From: Microvirga mediterraneensis
GTDB lineage: Bacteria; Pseudomonadota; Alphaproteobacteria; Rhizobiales; Beijerinckiaceae
Assembly: GCF_013520865.1 (NCBI RefSeq)
Contig: NZ_JACDXJ010000001.1
Coordinates: forward strand, 2,533,001-2,597,000
Direction: 5' to 3'
Length of the DNA stretch: 64,000 nucleotides
How positions within the stretch are numbered: the first letter of the stretch is position 1; the number at the start of each line of letters is the position of its first letter. Below are positions 45,012 to 52,537 of this stretch, one piece after another. The notes beneath the pieces are model-generated. The model saw nothing but the letters and a program-made list of their open reading frames with translations. It ran no database searches and was not told where the DNA came from. Position numbers and translations under genes: made by a program.

Positions 45012-45199
45012 GTATCGGTCCTTCGTTGGCGAGCAATGAAAGCGGCGAGGTCGTCAGGGTGGAACATTCGCCGTTTGCGCCGCAAGCCTAGACCCTTGGC
45101 GATATAAGATATCTCTCCGTTGTTGACGTACTGCCGGAGGAGCTTGTCGGACATCCCCAGCTCTTCGGCCGCTTCGGAAAGGGTGAGTAGTTTGCTCAT
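44882..45199 (-). CDS. Excisionase-like helix-turn-helix protein
   Basis: About 105 residues from ATG 45199. LLTLSEAAEELGMSDKLLRQ, YVNNGEISY and FHPDDLAAFIARQ form a MerR/excisionase-type winged helix. The C-terminal third (TGPRTRTGTRRRSTSTTSST) is read across the integrase gene in another frame and is low complexity. It probably directs excision and may control int by the overlap. Confidence 0.8.
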   Translation of the reverse strand: MSKLLTLSEAAEELGMSDKLLRQYVNNGEISYIAKGLGLRRKRRMFHPDDLAAFIARQRRTDTCQSTGPRTRTGTRRRSTSTTSSTNVVGFTAILNAERNQKPAR

Positions 45200-45269
45200 C
45201 GTCCTCAATCATCCATGACCGTAGGGGAAGCGCAGATCCCTTCCGTCTCCGCGCTTCGATTGTTTGAGT

Positions 45270-45575
45270 TCAGGGGGTTAGGGAAGCGCCCGGCAAGCGG
45301 GGTCTGTCGCATTGGCGGGCATAATCTAAGCAGATGCGGGCTCGGCGCAGATGGTATTCACGTTCATAGGGTGTGAGGTAAGCCCGCAAGAGCCAAAGCC
45401 GGTAGAACCTGTTCCATGCGGCCGCGGCCAATTCTGCGAACCCTCGGGCGGCTGTGCCTGGGATAGACCAGCCACGCACATCTAAGCCTCGGCGTTCCTG
45501 ATCGGCTACAAGGGCGTCATTGGCACGGCGTTGGATATCGCCTTTGGTGTAGCCTTCCCGCTCGTGTCGTCTCAT
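45270..45575 (-). CDS. Phage protein of unknown function
   Basis: A 101-residue basic protein rich in Arg and Tyr (FYRLWLLRAYLTPYEREYHL). No motif is recognised. Its start overlaps the stop of the next upstream gene (ATGA), as in the rest of the operon. Confidence 0.6.
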   Translation of the reverse strand: MRRHEREGYTKGDIQRRANDALVADQERRGLDVRGWSIPGTAARGFAELAAAAWNRFYRLWLLRAYLTPYEREYHLRRARICLDYARQCDRPRLPGASLTP

Positions 45576-46000
45576 ACCCCCTTCTCCTGTTCCTGGGAGA
45601 TTGAAGAGGGGGAAAAGGGCGTCTCGGCTACGCCGACCGCGCTCGCGTCCTTCGGATCAAGCCCTTCGGTCTTGACCCCTTCGGGGCGCAGATCGCTGAC
45701 GCGAACCATTGCCGCGTCGATGGCGTCCCGGCACGACTTCAGGCCATTTGCCGCCATGTCGTTCAGGTCAACCTTCATGTCCGACAGCAGCAGACGGTTG
45801 ACGTTGTGGTTGATGACCAGCTCCCATTTGTAGGTCGTGCCCCAGGCCGTATTGAGCCGAGCATTCAGCCCGTCGAGGAAATCGAGCCGCGCGGCGTCCT
45901 TCCGCAGCCGCTCGATCTCGCCAGCCGCCTCCACTAAGAGGGCTTTCCCAAACTGGCTGTTCTCGTCCCACTGGCGTAGCCGCTTAACGATGTCACTCAT
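45572..46000 (-). CDS. Phage protein of unknown function
   Basis: A 142-residue protein: helical N-terminus (MSDIVKRLRQWDENSQFGKA, then AGEIERLRKDAARLDFLDGL) and a beta segment WELVINHNVN. The EIERLRKDAARLDFL pattern is common in small early proteins of temperate phages. Overlaps its neighbours by four bases. Confidence 0.65.
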   Translation of the reverse strand: MSDIVKRLRQWDENSQFGKALLVEAAGEIERLRKDAARLDFLDGLNARLNTAWGTTYKWELVINHNVNRLLLSDMKVDLNDMAANGLKSCRDAIDAAMVRVSDLRPEGVKTEGLDPKDASAVGVAETPFSPSSISQEQEKGV

Positions 46001-46674
46001 GCCTTCTCTCCTTTGAAGGCTTCTCCAAGGCGCACGGCGAGCGTCGTTAGGTAGGCGGAGACAGGGTGGACGGGCTCTCCTGATGGGATACCTTCGTCCA
46101 GCATGTTCTTGGCTTTCTGGATGCCCTCGCGGACAGCTTTAATCTCCGCCTTCAGCCGCTCGTTTTCAGCATCCCTGTCGGCCACAACCAGCATATTCCA
46201 ATCGGCGGCTTTGTGTGCGCCGTCGCGCTCTCGCTCCAGCCGCTCAATTTCCTGGGCCGGTTCAACCGCAGCATACCGGGCACCGTCAGGTGTCGCGCCT
46301 GGGCAGTTGTCCAGAATGCTTTGCGTGATGCGTTCAACATGGCGGCTTGCCTCCGTCTCGCGCAAAGGATCGAAGCCGGAACGGCCATGACCTGAAAGGG
46401 CATGGTCCGCAGGACGAGAGCCTGGCCCCGTCAGGGGTGCGCCCTTACTCATACCCCCTCCCGAAGGAGAGGATTGGGACAGGAGGGCGAGTTCCGTCTG
46501 AGCCTCAGCATTCTGGCTGCGTTCCAGTTCCGTGGCGCAGAAGTCGTACAGGGTGATGTACTGGTCGTACCAAGCCACATCATCGCAGACACGACCATCT
46601 TCGCAGGCTTGCATAATCGAACGGAGGGCGCGCTCGAGGATCTTCTCTCGCATCTCAGTCATGGCGTGTCTCAT
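45997..46674 (-). CDS. Phage protein of unknown function with coiled-coil region
   Basis: Up to 225 residues; ATG 46662 is an alternative start. A helical N-terminus (EKILERALRSIMQACEDGRV) is followed by a loop and a coiled-coil stretch (AQEIERLERERDGAHKAADW, then RDAENERLKAEIKAV). No enzyme motif is seen. Confidence 0.6.
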   Translation of the reverse strand: MRHAMTEMREKILERALRSIMQACEDGRVCDDVAWYDQYITLYDFCATELERSQNAEAQTELALLSQSSPSGGGMSKGAPLTGPGSRPADHALSGHGRSGFDPLRETEASRHVERITQSILDNCPGATPDGARYAAVEPAQEIERLERERDGAHKAADWNMLVVADRDAENERLKAEIKAVREGIQKAKNMLDEGIPSGEPVHPVSAYLTTLAVRLGEAFKGEKA

Positions 46675-46942
46675 TCTTGATGGTGGGGCGGGTGAGGGAG
46701 GGAGGCTCGGGGAGAGGCATCCAATGGGTCACCTCCCATGTGGGCTGGCCAGAGCAGCGGAACATGCGCTTACCGGCGTCATAGAACCCCAGCCGAATGC
46801 CCCATCCGCCGCCCATACGAGCCTCGGTATCGAGAATGCCGCAATGGCCGTTGAGGAAGCACAGCACATCCTCGCTGTCCTGGCCCTGCTCGCCGGGGAG
46901 GCGATCATTCACGTCGATCCAATCTGTCATCTTACCGGCCAT
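46655..46942 (-). CDS. DUF551 family phage protein
   Basis: A 95-residue protein with the DUF551 pattern: WIDVNDRLPGEQGQDSEDVL at the start and EVTHWMPLPEPPSL at the end. Function unknown; common in early regions of temperate phages. ATG 46942 has GGGAGG eight bases upstream; ATG 46930 is possible. Confidence 0.85.
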   Translation of the reverse strand: MAGKMTDWIDVNDRLPGEQGQDSEDVLCFLNGHCGILDTEARMGGGWGIRLGFYDAGKRMFRCSGQPTWEVTHWMPLPEPPSLTRPTIKNETRHD

Positions 46943-47504
46943 TGCTCTCGCCTCCCTTTATGGAGAGGGCAGCATCTCCCTCATCCATCTGCCTCATCGA
47001 AGGGCGATAGAGCCCGGTGCTGCGCATCTCTCCCTTGAGGGCTTCGCGTAACCGCTTGGCCTCGGAGCGGGCGTGGCTGGCGGTTTCGGTCATGTCGAGC
47101 AGTTCCCCCTCCAGACGTGCCTTGACGCCCTGTAGCCGCTCGATCTCGTTGCCCCAATCGCGTTTTGCATCTTCATAAGCGCGGACGATCTTGGCGGACT
47201 CCTCCAGAGCCGCCTTCATCGCTTCTGCTTGAGATTGAGAGGCGTCCCTTTGGGCGATCACCTTGCCATGCTCAAAGCATTCGTCGTGCAAATCCGCCCG
47301 TAGCCGCTCATTCTCCACTCTCAGCCTCTTGTTTCCCTCTGTAGAGGTGGTGAGGAGGGAGGCGAACTGATCGGCGATTGCGTCGAGTTCCGTATGATGA
47401 CATGGGTCGCCCCACTCATTGATGGATCGAAACCCGCGCAGTCGGGCTATCACCTTCTCTACATCTCCAGGGGGGAGGGTCTTCTCGGTCTCGGTCGTGC
47501 TCAT
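46932..47504 (-). CDS. Phage coiled-coil protein
   Basis: A 190-residue protein. VIARLRGFRSINEWGDPCHH and AIADQFASLLTTSTEGNKRL are followed by a long coiled coil (LRVENERLRADLHDECFEHG, then AEAMKAALEESAKIVRAYED). Similar small coiled-coil proteins of unknown role occur next to DUF551 genes. Confidence 0.65.
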   Translation of the reverse strand: MSTTETEKTLPPGDVEKVIARLRGFRSINEWGDPCHHTELDAIADQFASLLTTSTEGNKRLRVENERLRADLHDECFEHGKVIAQRDASQSQAEAMKAALEESAKIVRAYEDAKRDWGNEIERLQGVKARLEGELLDMTETASHARSEAKRLREALKGEMRSTGLYRPSMRQMDEGDAALSIKGGESNGR

Positions 47505-47773
47505 TGTTCAACCCCTCTCGTCCATGCCTCTACGATGGTCTTGGCCCGCTCCAGATCGTCATAGACGCCGAGGCTCTTGGCCGTGGATCCGATGCCGCCG
47601 AAGGCCCGCCAGCCGGCACCAGAGGGCCACACAGATCCGACCGTCACGCCATCGAGCCGCATGCGCCAGCGGGATCCGCCGAGCGTGCCTCGGCGCCAGC
47701 TCCAGTCCACGCCCTGCTTGCGCCAGGAACCCGGGCGCCACTCCTGCGCATAGCGGTCTTGAACGGTGATCAT
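47501..47773 (-). CDS. Phage protein of unknown function
   Basis: A 90-residue tryptophan-rich protein (WRPGSWRKQGVDWSWRRG, then GWRAFGGIGSTAKSLG) probably forming a small beta sheet followed by the helix LERAKTIVEAWTRG. It overlaps both neighbours by four bases. Confidence 0.65.
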   Translation of the reverse strand: MITVQDRYAQEWRPGSWRKQGVDWSWRRGTLGGSRWRMRLDGVTVGSVWPSGAGWRAFGGIGSTAKSLGVYDDLERAKTIVEAWTRGVEQ

Positions 47774-48129
47774 TTCGACCTCCGAACGACAGACCCATCC
47801 ATCCGCTTCTTAAATGGCGAATTGCGTCCGAACGGCATGGGCGTCTTTGATCGGTGAACGCCTGTATGGCGATCCTGCCGGCGAACGGCTCGAGCCAGGT
47901 TCCCCTTATCCTCGGCCGTCTTGACCTTGTGGCAGTCGACATGCGCAGGCTTCATGTTGTCGTCGGTGTCGGCAAGCTTCCCAAGCATGGAGCGGGGGAT
48001 GACATGCTCGACTTCCCAGCGCTGGCGGGTGCCGTCGATCTTCATCCCACACAGGTGGCAGACGCCGCCGTGCATGAGGAAGAGCTCCCGGCGCTTCTTG
48101 TCAGAGAGGGAGGGGCGGGGATCGGTCAT
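47770..48129 (-). CDS. HNH endonuclease
   Basis: A 119-residue HNH protein. CHLCGMKI supplies a C-x2-C pair, WEVEHVIPRSMLG the first catalytic histidine, and MKPAHVDCHKVKTAEDKGNL the second half of the beta-beta-alpha-metal motif. Phage early HNH proteins may assist recombination or packaging. Basic C-terminus. Confidence 0.85.
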   Translation of the reverse strand: MTDPRPSLSDKKRRELFLMHGGVCHLCGMKIDGTRQRWEVEHVIPRSMLGKLADTDDNMKPAHVDCHKVKTAEDKGNLARAVRRQDRHTGVHRSKTPMPFGRNSPFKKRMDGSVVRRSK

Positions 48130-48560
48130 GCTGCCTCCAGGGGAGAAGAGAAGATCACGCCTTGGGCGCCAAAGTGGCGCTGGATCTCATCGAGGTAGCG
48201 GGTCTTCTGCGCCACCGACATCAAACGAGTTACGGGAAAGTCGAACGGCTCAGCCATCATTGCCAGCTTGGTCGCATAGGGCAGGGAGCGGATATGCGCG
48301 TCGTACTTCTGCGCGAACAGCTCGCTTTCAGACCGCAGGATTGGGATGCCGATCGTTAACTTGCAGTAGGCGCGAACCTCCTCCGCGGTCTGGTCGGTCT
48401 GCTCGGCAATCTCGCTCAAGAGTCGGCGCTGCAGCCTGTTTTGATCGACGGAGCGACGCTTGCCCTTCACGATCTCAACCGTGAAGGGAAGCTCGCGGGC
48501 CTGGATCAGGCGCATCAGACCTTGCCGGTCAGCTTCCGTGGCGACGACGCGGGTGGTCAT
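48126..48560 (-). CDS. NinB-like recombination protein
   Basis: A 144-residue protein matching NinB: PFTVEIVKGKRRSVDQNRLQ followed by RRLLSEIAEQTDQTAEEVRA. In lambda NinB (Orf) loads recombinases onto SSB-covered DNA. It lies beside other recombination-like genes. It overlaps both neighbours by four bases. Confidence 0.85.
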   Translation of the reverse strand: MTTRVVATEADRQGLMRLIQARELPFTVEIVKGKRRSVDQNRLQRRLLSEIAEQTDQTAEEVRAYCKLTIGIPILRSESELFAQKYDAHIRSLPYATKLAMMAEPFDFPVTRLMSVAQKTRYLDEIQRHFGAQGVIFSSPLEAA

Positions 48561-49177
48561 GCCGCCTCCCGGAGCTCATGGAGCCGTTCGGTGTAGGCTG
48601 TGCGCACCTCATCGACAGCCTTCTCGTTCATCAGATCGATGTACTGCTTGGCCGTCGCATAGACTCCCTTCAGGCTTTCCACGCTGCCGGCCTTCCGGAA
48701 CTCGGCAATGATGTCGGCCTCGCTCACCTTCGTGCTCTGGCGCTGCTCCTGTCGTTGCTGAGACTGGCCGCGATCCGGTCGGCTCTCCTTGAACTCGTCG
48801 GCTTCCTCTTCCGAATACACGTCGCCAGAGAGTTCGATCAGTTTCAGGATGACGCGATCCTTCGCGCGCTTCTCGGCCATGGCATAGGGGTAGGCTGCTT
48901 GCTTGCCGGAAACCCGGTAGTTCATGCCGATGGTGGCTTCACCAATGGACCATTCCAGGCGGTCGCCCATCCGGCCCACGACCATCAGGACAGCTTCCTC
49001 CTTCTCGGCACGAAGGACGGTCGGAACGTCGAACTGGATCTTTGCCTGCGCTGCGATCCGCTCAAGCGTCTTGTGGTAGATGACTGCTGTCCCTTGGACG
49101 CGCCAGATGTTGTCGCCCATAGGCTCGCCAAACTTGGCGAGGGTCTCGGCAATCTTCTTGTCCTTGTGGTTCATCAC
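48557..49177 (-). CDS. Putative phage recombination-associated protein
   Basis: A 206-residue protein. Its middle (RLEWSIGEATIGMNYRVSGK, then AYPYAMAEKRAKDRVILKLI) resembles single-strand annealing or Rad52/Erf-type phage proteins, which share an AEKRAxxR helix. A Gln/Arg-rich linker (DRGQSQQRQEQRQS) and a C-terminal helical tail follow. It lies between NinB-like and Gp157-like genes, which supports a role in recombination, but the family is not certain. Confidence 0.6.
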   Translation of the reverse strand: MMNHKDKKIAETLAKFGEPMGDNIWRVQGTAVIYHKTLERIAAQAKIQFDVPTVLRAEKEEAVLMVVGRMGDRLEWSIGEATIGMNYRVSGKQAAYPYAMAEKRAKDRVILKLIELSGDVYSEEEADEFKESRPDRGQSQQRQEQRQSTKVSEADIIAEFRKAGSVESLKGVYATAKQYIDLMNEKAVDEVRTAYTERLHELREAA

Positions 49178-49677
49178 TTCACCTTTACCGCGAGCGTCTC
49201 GCCACCGTTCGACAGCATGGCGCCGGGGATCTCCTTGCCTTCCTGCAGAGCCTCTTTGAGCTTCTGTCGATCGGCGCTCTCCTCGGTCTTGGTCTTCACG
49301 TATTCACGCGGGAGCTTGGTCATGTCCGTCACAACGACTGACTGAGGAACGGCCCGGATTGAGAGGGTCGCCTCGGGTAGGGGCATCTTGCGCACCTGGG
49401 CCGCACTCATGATGCGGAACGCCAGCTTGCGCATTGCATCGCTGCGGCGGTCGTAGGCAGCCTGACGCGACTTCAGATCGTCTACCCGCTTGCCGATTGC
49501 GGAAGCCATGCTCTCGGCTTCCATCATCCGATCAACCACCTTGGAGAGGATCTCCTCGGCATCGGTGGAGCCTTGGACCATATCCGCCCGCAGCGTCTCG
49601 TCTTCGGCAAGCTCCGGATAGGAGGCGATCAGGTCTTCGATCTGCCGCTCAAGGGCAGAGATTTGAATGGGGTTCAT
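49174..49677 (-). CDS. Siphovirus Gp157-like protein
   Basis: A 167-residue mostly helical protein of the Gp157 type: LERQIEDLIASYPELAEDET, then ADGKR-like helix SAIGKRVDDLKSRQAAYDRR and the C-terminal LPREYVKTKTEESADRQKLK, KEGKEIPGA-type end. Gp157 was linked to phage resistance in Streptococcus phage, but its role here is likely DNA recombination or host takeover. Confidence 0.8.
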   Translation of the reverse strand: MNPIQISALERQIEDLIASYPELAEDETLRADMVQGSTDAEEILSKVVDRMMEAESMASAIGKRVDDLKSRQAAYDRRSDAMRKLAFRIMSAAQVRKMPLPEATLSIRAVPQSVVVTDMTKLPREYVKTKTEESADRQKLKEALQEGKEIPGAMLSNGGETLAVKVK

Positions 49678-49943
49678 CAGTACTGTCCGTATGTGAGAAC
49701 GGGAACACGCGGGGCCTGCTGTGTCATCGGGCGGGCCGCTTTGATCTTGGCGTCCAGCGCTTCCAGGGTGTCGGCGGCGCGGCGCAATTCCTCGACGGCC
49801 GGCTCGATGTCGTATTCCGCCTCCCCGGGCCCGTTGGCCGTGGCGCTCATGGAGGCGGGGGCGATGTCGGCACAGTGGGCGAAGTTGTCGACCGAATGCT
49901 TGATCTCTCGGGCACGTGGGCCGAAGGCTTTTAGGATGGTCAT
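49677..49943 (-). CDS. Phage protein of unknown function
   Basis: An 88-residue protein with a helical C-terminal half (AVEELRRAADTLEALDAKIK). No motif recognised. Its ATG overlaps the stop of a 48-residue gene upstream. Confidence 0.6.
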   Translation of the reverse strand: MTILKAFGPRAREIKHSVDNFAHCADIAPASMSATANGPGEAEYDIEPAVEELRRAADTLEALDAKIKAARPMTQQAPRVPVLTYGQY

Positions 49944-50086
49944 TTCTGGTCTCCCTTGGGGAGCCGGATCACCGGCTTCTCGCGCCCCAGCTCACGGCAC
50001 AGACGCGCCGTTGTTTCGATGCGGACACGTTCGGCCCGCTTGGTGAGAGGTCCGCGCCAGCGCGGATTGATCACGACCGGCTTCAT
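49940..50086 (-). CDS. Small phage protein
   Basis: A 48-residue basic protein, MKPVVINPRWRGPLTKRAER and onward, ending RLPKGDQK. It overlaps the genes on both sides as ATGA, which argues that it is translated. Function unknown. Confidence 0.6.
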   Translation of the reverse strand: MKPVVINPRWRGPLTKRAERVRIETTARLCRELGREKPVIRLPKGDQK

Positions 50087-50211
50087 GGTGTCTTCATCGC
50101 CTGGCAGGCAGCGAAGACGATGAACCCGACCAGAGCGGGGATCGTGGCGATCAGAAAGATCGTGAACGCCTTCTCGCAGTAGGCCTTGCAGCGGGGAGAG
50201 CAGAGGTTCAT
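50083..50211 (-). CDS. Small phage membrane protein
   Basis: A 42-residue protein: MNLCSPRCKAYCEKAFT, then one hydrophobic helix (IFLIATIPALVGFIVFAA) and a short tail. Three cysteines precede the membrane segment. It overlaps both neighbours by four bases. Function unknown. Confidence 0.6.
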   Translation of the reverse strand: MNLCSPRCKAYCEKAFTIFLIATIPALVGFIVFAACQAMKTP

Positions 50212-50402
50212 GACTGTGCTCCTTGTTTTGACTTGCGCTTCCATTCAGGAGCCTTCACGCCCAAAACCAGAAGACGCTGCCTGACAGATCCGACCGTGCG
50301 TTGCAGGTCTTCGGCGAGCATTTCAGCGGAGACGCCGCACTCGCCGTAGTAGGTCGTTAGAAACCGGTCGTCCGCTTCGCTCCAGGGGCGGCGCTTGCTC
50401 AT
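50208..50402 (-). CDS. Small phage helix-turn-helix protein
   Basis: A 64-residue protein from ATG 50402. RRPWSEADDRFLTTYYGE and SAEMLAEDLQRTVGSVRQRL form a SANT/Myb-like or recombination-initiation-type DNA-binding fold as seen in GcrA-like and phage proteins. Basic tail KAPEWKRKSKQ. Confidence 0.65.
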   Translation of the reverse strand: MSKRRPWSEADDRFLTTYYGECGVSAEMLAEDLQRTVGSVRQRLLVLGVKAPEWKRKSKQGAQS

Positions 50403-50569
50403 GCCTTCCTCCCTTCGGCGTCCTTGGCTGCATGGTGACGATCGGAGTCCTGCAACCGCTTGAGGGAGCGGGTGAGCTGCCGCCGAGCGTTCTCGTCCTT
50501 CGCGTTCTTGGCCCAATCCTCAATGAGAGGGATCAGGACTTCGCGCTCTTCCTTGGAGAAGTGGGGCAT
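50399..50569 (-). CDS. Small phage protein
   Basis: A 56-residue helical protein (MPHFSKEEREVLIPLIEDWA, later RQLTRSLKRLQDSDRHHAAK). TTCTCC/GGAAG features precede it, and its start overlaps the previous stop as TAATG. Function unknown. Confidence 0.6.
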   Translation of the reverse strand: MPHFSKEEREVLIPLIEDWAKNAKDENARRQLTRSLKRLQDSDRHHAAKDAEGRKA

Positions 50570-50826
50570 TAGGCAGCCCCTCCGAAGTCAGGAGAGATCC
50601 GGTCTTCATCAGTCCCACCGCAAGGGCAGGGGGCAGAGTCGAGAAGTCCCGTCTCGGCGTCCTTGAAGATGAAGAGGCCGCGTCCAATGCAGGTCGGGCA
50701 GACGATGTTCGCCTTGTGCTGGAGGAGGCTGTTCAGGAAAGCCACATCCGCATGGACCTGCTCGCTTGTTTCGGAGCAGACGAGACGCAGGGCGGGCTTC
50801 TGAGGGAATGGAATGACGGTGCCCAT
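50569..50826 (-). CDS. Small phage protein with DnaJ-type zinc motif
   Basis: An 85-residue protein. CPTCIGRGLFIF followed by SAPCPCGG resembles one zinc-binding repeat of DnaJ. Its role may be to bind nucleic acid or a host protein. The upstream gap to the next gene is one base. Confidence 0.6.
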   Translation of the reverse strand: MGTVIPFPQKPALRLVCSETSEQVHADVAFLNSLLQHKANIVCPTCIGRGLFIFKDAETGLLDSAPCPCGGTDEDRISPDFGGAA

Positions 50827-50827
50827 T

Positions 50828-51073
50828 TCAGCGGCCCTCCATGTCTTCGATCATCATCTCGACCAGCGAGAGAGCGGCCGTGATGCGGGATGAGAGGGCG
50901 CATGCCGTCTCGTAGGGTTCGTCGGATGAGTGGTCCCGAAGAGCCTTGGCGCGGATGCCATCGGCGATAGCGTCGGCAGCTGCGAGCTTCGCCTTCAGAT
51001 CGGCGAGGCGCTGGAAGGAGTGGCTAGACTGGCTAGCGGCACGGTCCATGTAGAGTTGCTTGACGGCGCCCAT
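50828..51073 (-). CDS. Phage protein of unknown function
   Basis: An 81-residue all-helical protein (ADLKAKLAAADAIADGIRAK, then SSRITAALSLVEMMIEDMEG). No motif recognised. Confidence 0.6.
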   Translation of the reverse strand: MGAVKQLYMDRAASQSSHSFQRLADLKAKLAAADAIADGIRAKALRDHSSDEPYETACALSSRITAALSLVEMMIEDMEGR

Positions 51074-51074
51074 G

Positions 51075-51335
51075 TCAGTTCATCCTCTTGCGAACAAGTT
51101 CAGGCAGATCGCGGAACTGAGGACCTAGTGTGCGAGCGAGGATGTGGAGCGCGTCATCGACATCGCCGCGCGAGAGCCTCCAAGCGGCGTCGTCTAGAAT
51201 GGCGCTGCGTTGGTCGCCGCTATCGGCTGATTTAACGACGGTGTAGCCGCGAGCCTCAAGCTCATCGACCAATTCGTCGTCTTCGAAATCCCCCAGATCG
51301 ACCTCAACAGAAGTCTCAATTGTGCGGATTGCCAT
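51075..51335 (-). CDS. Phage protein of unknown function
   Basis: An 86-residue acidic protein from ATG 51335 (MAIRTIETSVEVDLGDFEDD). The later part (LSRGDVDDALHILARTLG) is helical. I do not recognise a family. The start shown removes 16 residues that overlap the gene before it. Confidence 0.6.
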   Translation of the reverse strand: MAIRTIETSVEVDLGDFEDDELVDELEARGYTVVKSADSGDQRSAILDDAAWRLSRGDVDDALHILARTLGPQFRDLPELVRKRMN

Positions 51336-51339
51336 GGTC

Positions 51340-51762
51340 CTACTCCGCAGCCTGGAGGAACGGAGCGACATCAACCGGCTCACTCTGGATTGAGGCGCCG
51401 ATAGCGATGTCGTATTTCTCGCGGACGTAGGCTTCGCCGTACAACTCAGTGGCGCGGCGGATGAGGCGGCCCTGGGCTTCCTTGGAGGCGAGGTCGTCAG
51501 AGACGGTCATCCCGCCAAGCGCCCGGGTCTGGACATTGCCCCAGTACTGTTGCTCTTCGCCGTGGACCCTAGCCTCGATGACGCTCTTGGCGTCCCGGTA
51601 CCAGTCCTCTTCCGTCCAATGCTCGCTGAGATGGGCGTACCGAAGCTTATCGACGGTGATGCGATCTTCGACGGCCTTGGCGATCAGATCTTCGCGCCGT
51701 GATCCATCCTCGTTGATGTAGAGCAGGCGATCATTGAGAGGGGCTAGAACTCTGGGCTGCAT
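51340..51762 (-). CDS. Phage protein of unknown function, first gene of leftward operon
   Basis: A 140-residue protein (LLYINEDGSRREDLIAKAVE, later HLSEHWTEEDWYRDAKSVIE). No family recognised. It is the first gene after the operator-controlled leftward promoter, about 30 bp downstream of it, where lambda places genes such as N. Confidence 0.6.
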   Translation of the reverse strand: MQPRVLAPLNDRLLYINEDGSRREDLIAKAVEDRITVDKLRYAHLSEHWTEEDWYRDAKSVIEARVHGEEQQYWGNVQTRALGGMTVSDDLASKEAQGRLIRRATELYGEAYVREKYDIAIGASIQSEPVDVAPFLQAAE

Positions 51763-51790
51763 GTCGGCTCATCCCGTTGCTGATGGGATG

Positions 51791-51831
51791 AACATACCAA
51801 ATCGGTATTTATCGTCAATACCAAAATGGAA
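51791..51831 (-). promoter_or_regulatory. Leftward early promoter with two repressor operators
   Basis: On the minus strand TTGACG (51813-51818) and TATGTT (51791-51796) are spaced by 16 bases. Operator TACCAAATCGGTA (51795-51807) covers the -10 region, and TACCAAAATGGAA (51819-51831) abuts the -35. The same motif occurs three times between the repressor and Cro genes. This is the counterpart of lambda PL/OL. Confidence 0.8.
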
Positions 51832-51956
51832 TTATTTTCGATCTCGTGACGCTGCGGCACTTTTCCTAGATATCCACAGGCGCGGTGCAGCCGTGGCGGA
51901 TTGACTCATATGTTCCGCATTTGTTCTCATAAGGAGGTAATCAGTCAGGGAGGTGA

Positions 51957-52196
51957 TTGATCTTGCGTCTGACGTACTACGTGGTCCTGCCCTTCGTGGA
52001 AGCGCCGCGAGGGCTTCTCGCTGAAGAGGGGATCGAGGCTAGAGGCAGCGATGAGGCGGTCCGGATAGGTCGGAGGCTCGCAGAGACGAAAGCAGGGGTG
52101 ATTGTCTTCTCACGGTCCGGCAACCCGGACCTTGGGGAGTACGAGGACGCGAAGATCTTAGCCAAGTTCGGCCAGGTGCCGAGCGTCGTTGAATAG
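51957..52196 (+). CDS. Phage immunity-region protein of unknown function
   Basis: A 79-residue protein starting at TTG 51957 after GGGAGG (an ORF start at TTG 51963 is also possible). RLTYYVVLPFVEAPRGLLAE, then SDEAVRIGRRLAETKAGVIV and GEYEDAKILAKFG. Resembles small phage proteins that occur between OL and the repressor. Transcribed toward the repressor gene. Confidence 0.6.
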   Translation: MILRLTYYVVLPFVEAPRGLLAEEGIEARGSDEAVRIGRRLAETKAGVIVFSRSGNPDLGEYEDAKILAKFGQVPSVVE

Positions 52197-52210
52197 GAGA
52201 GGAATAAGCT

Positions 52211-52534
52211 ATGAACGAGAGCACAGACCCGTACGCATTGACGGAGATCAAGCTTCAGCCGGAACAGATCGCCATGTTCTGGATCAATGGCGCCTATCGA
52301 GATGCCGGCAAGAAAATGACTTTCCTTGAGGATGCTGTCTATGCCCTGCGGATCCGAGATGCTGTGAGGGAAGGCAAGCGTACCCCAGAGGATATTGCAA
52401 TGAGGGCTTTAGAACTTGAAGGCTGGCGGCCGGAATGGGTCACATACGGCGAGATTTCAATCATCAAGATTGAGGCAGCGGATAGTGATGCAGGCCATGG
52501 CCTCGGGCATACGGCCTCGCGTGCACGCACGTAA
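52211..52534 (+). CDS. Phage immunity-region protein of unknown function
   Basis: A 107-residue protein (MNESTDPYALTEIKLQPEQI, then ALRIRDAVREGKRTPEDIAM). It follows the 79-residue gene by 14 bp with GGAGAGGAA before the ATG, so the two are one unit. It is convergent with the repressor, three bases apart. Confidence 0.6.
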   Translation: MNESTDPYALTEIKLQPEQIAMFWINGAYRDAGKKMTFLEDAVYALRIRDAVREGKRTPEDIAMRALELEGWRPEWVTYGEISIIKIEAADSDAGHGLGHTASRART

Positions 52535-52537
52535 GGC

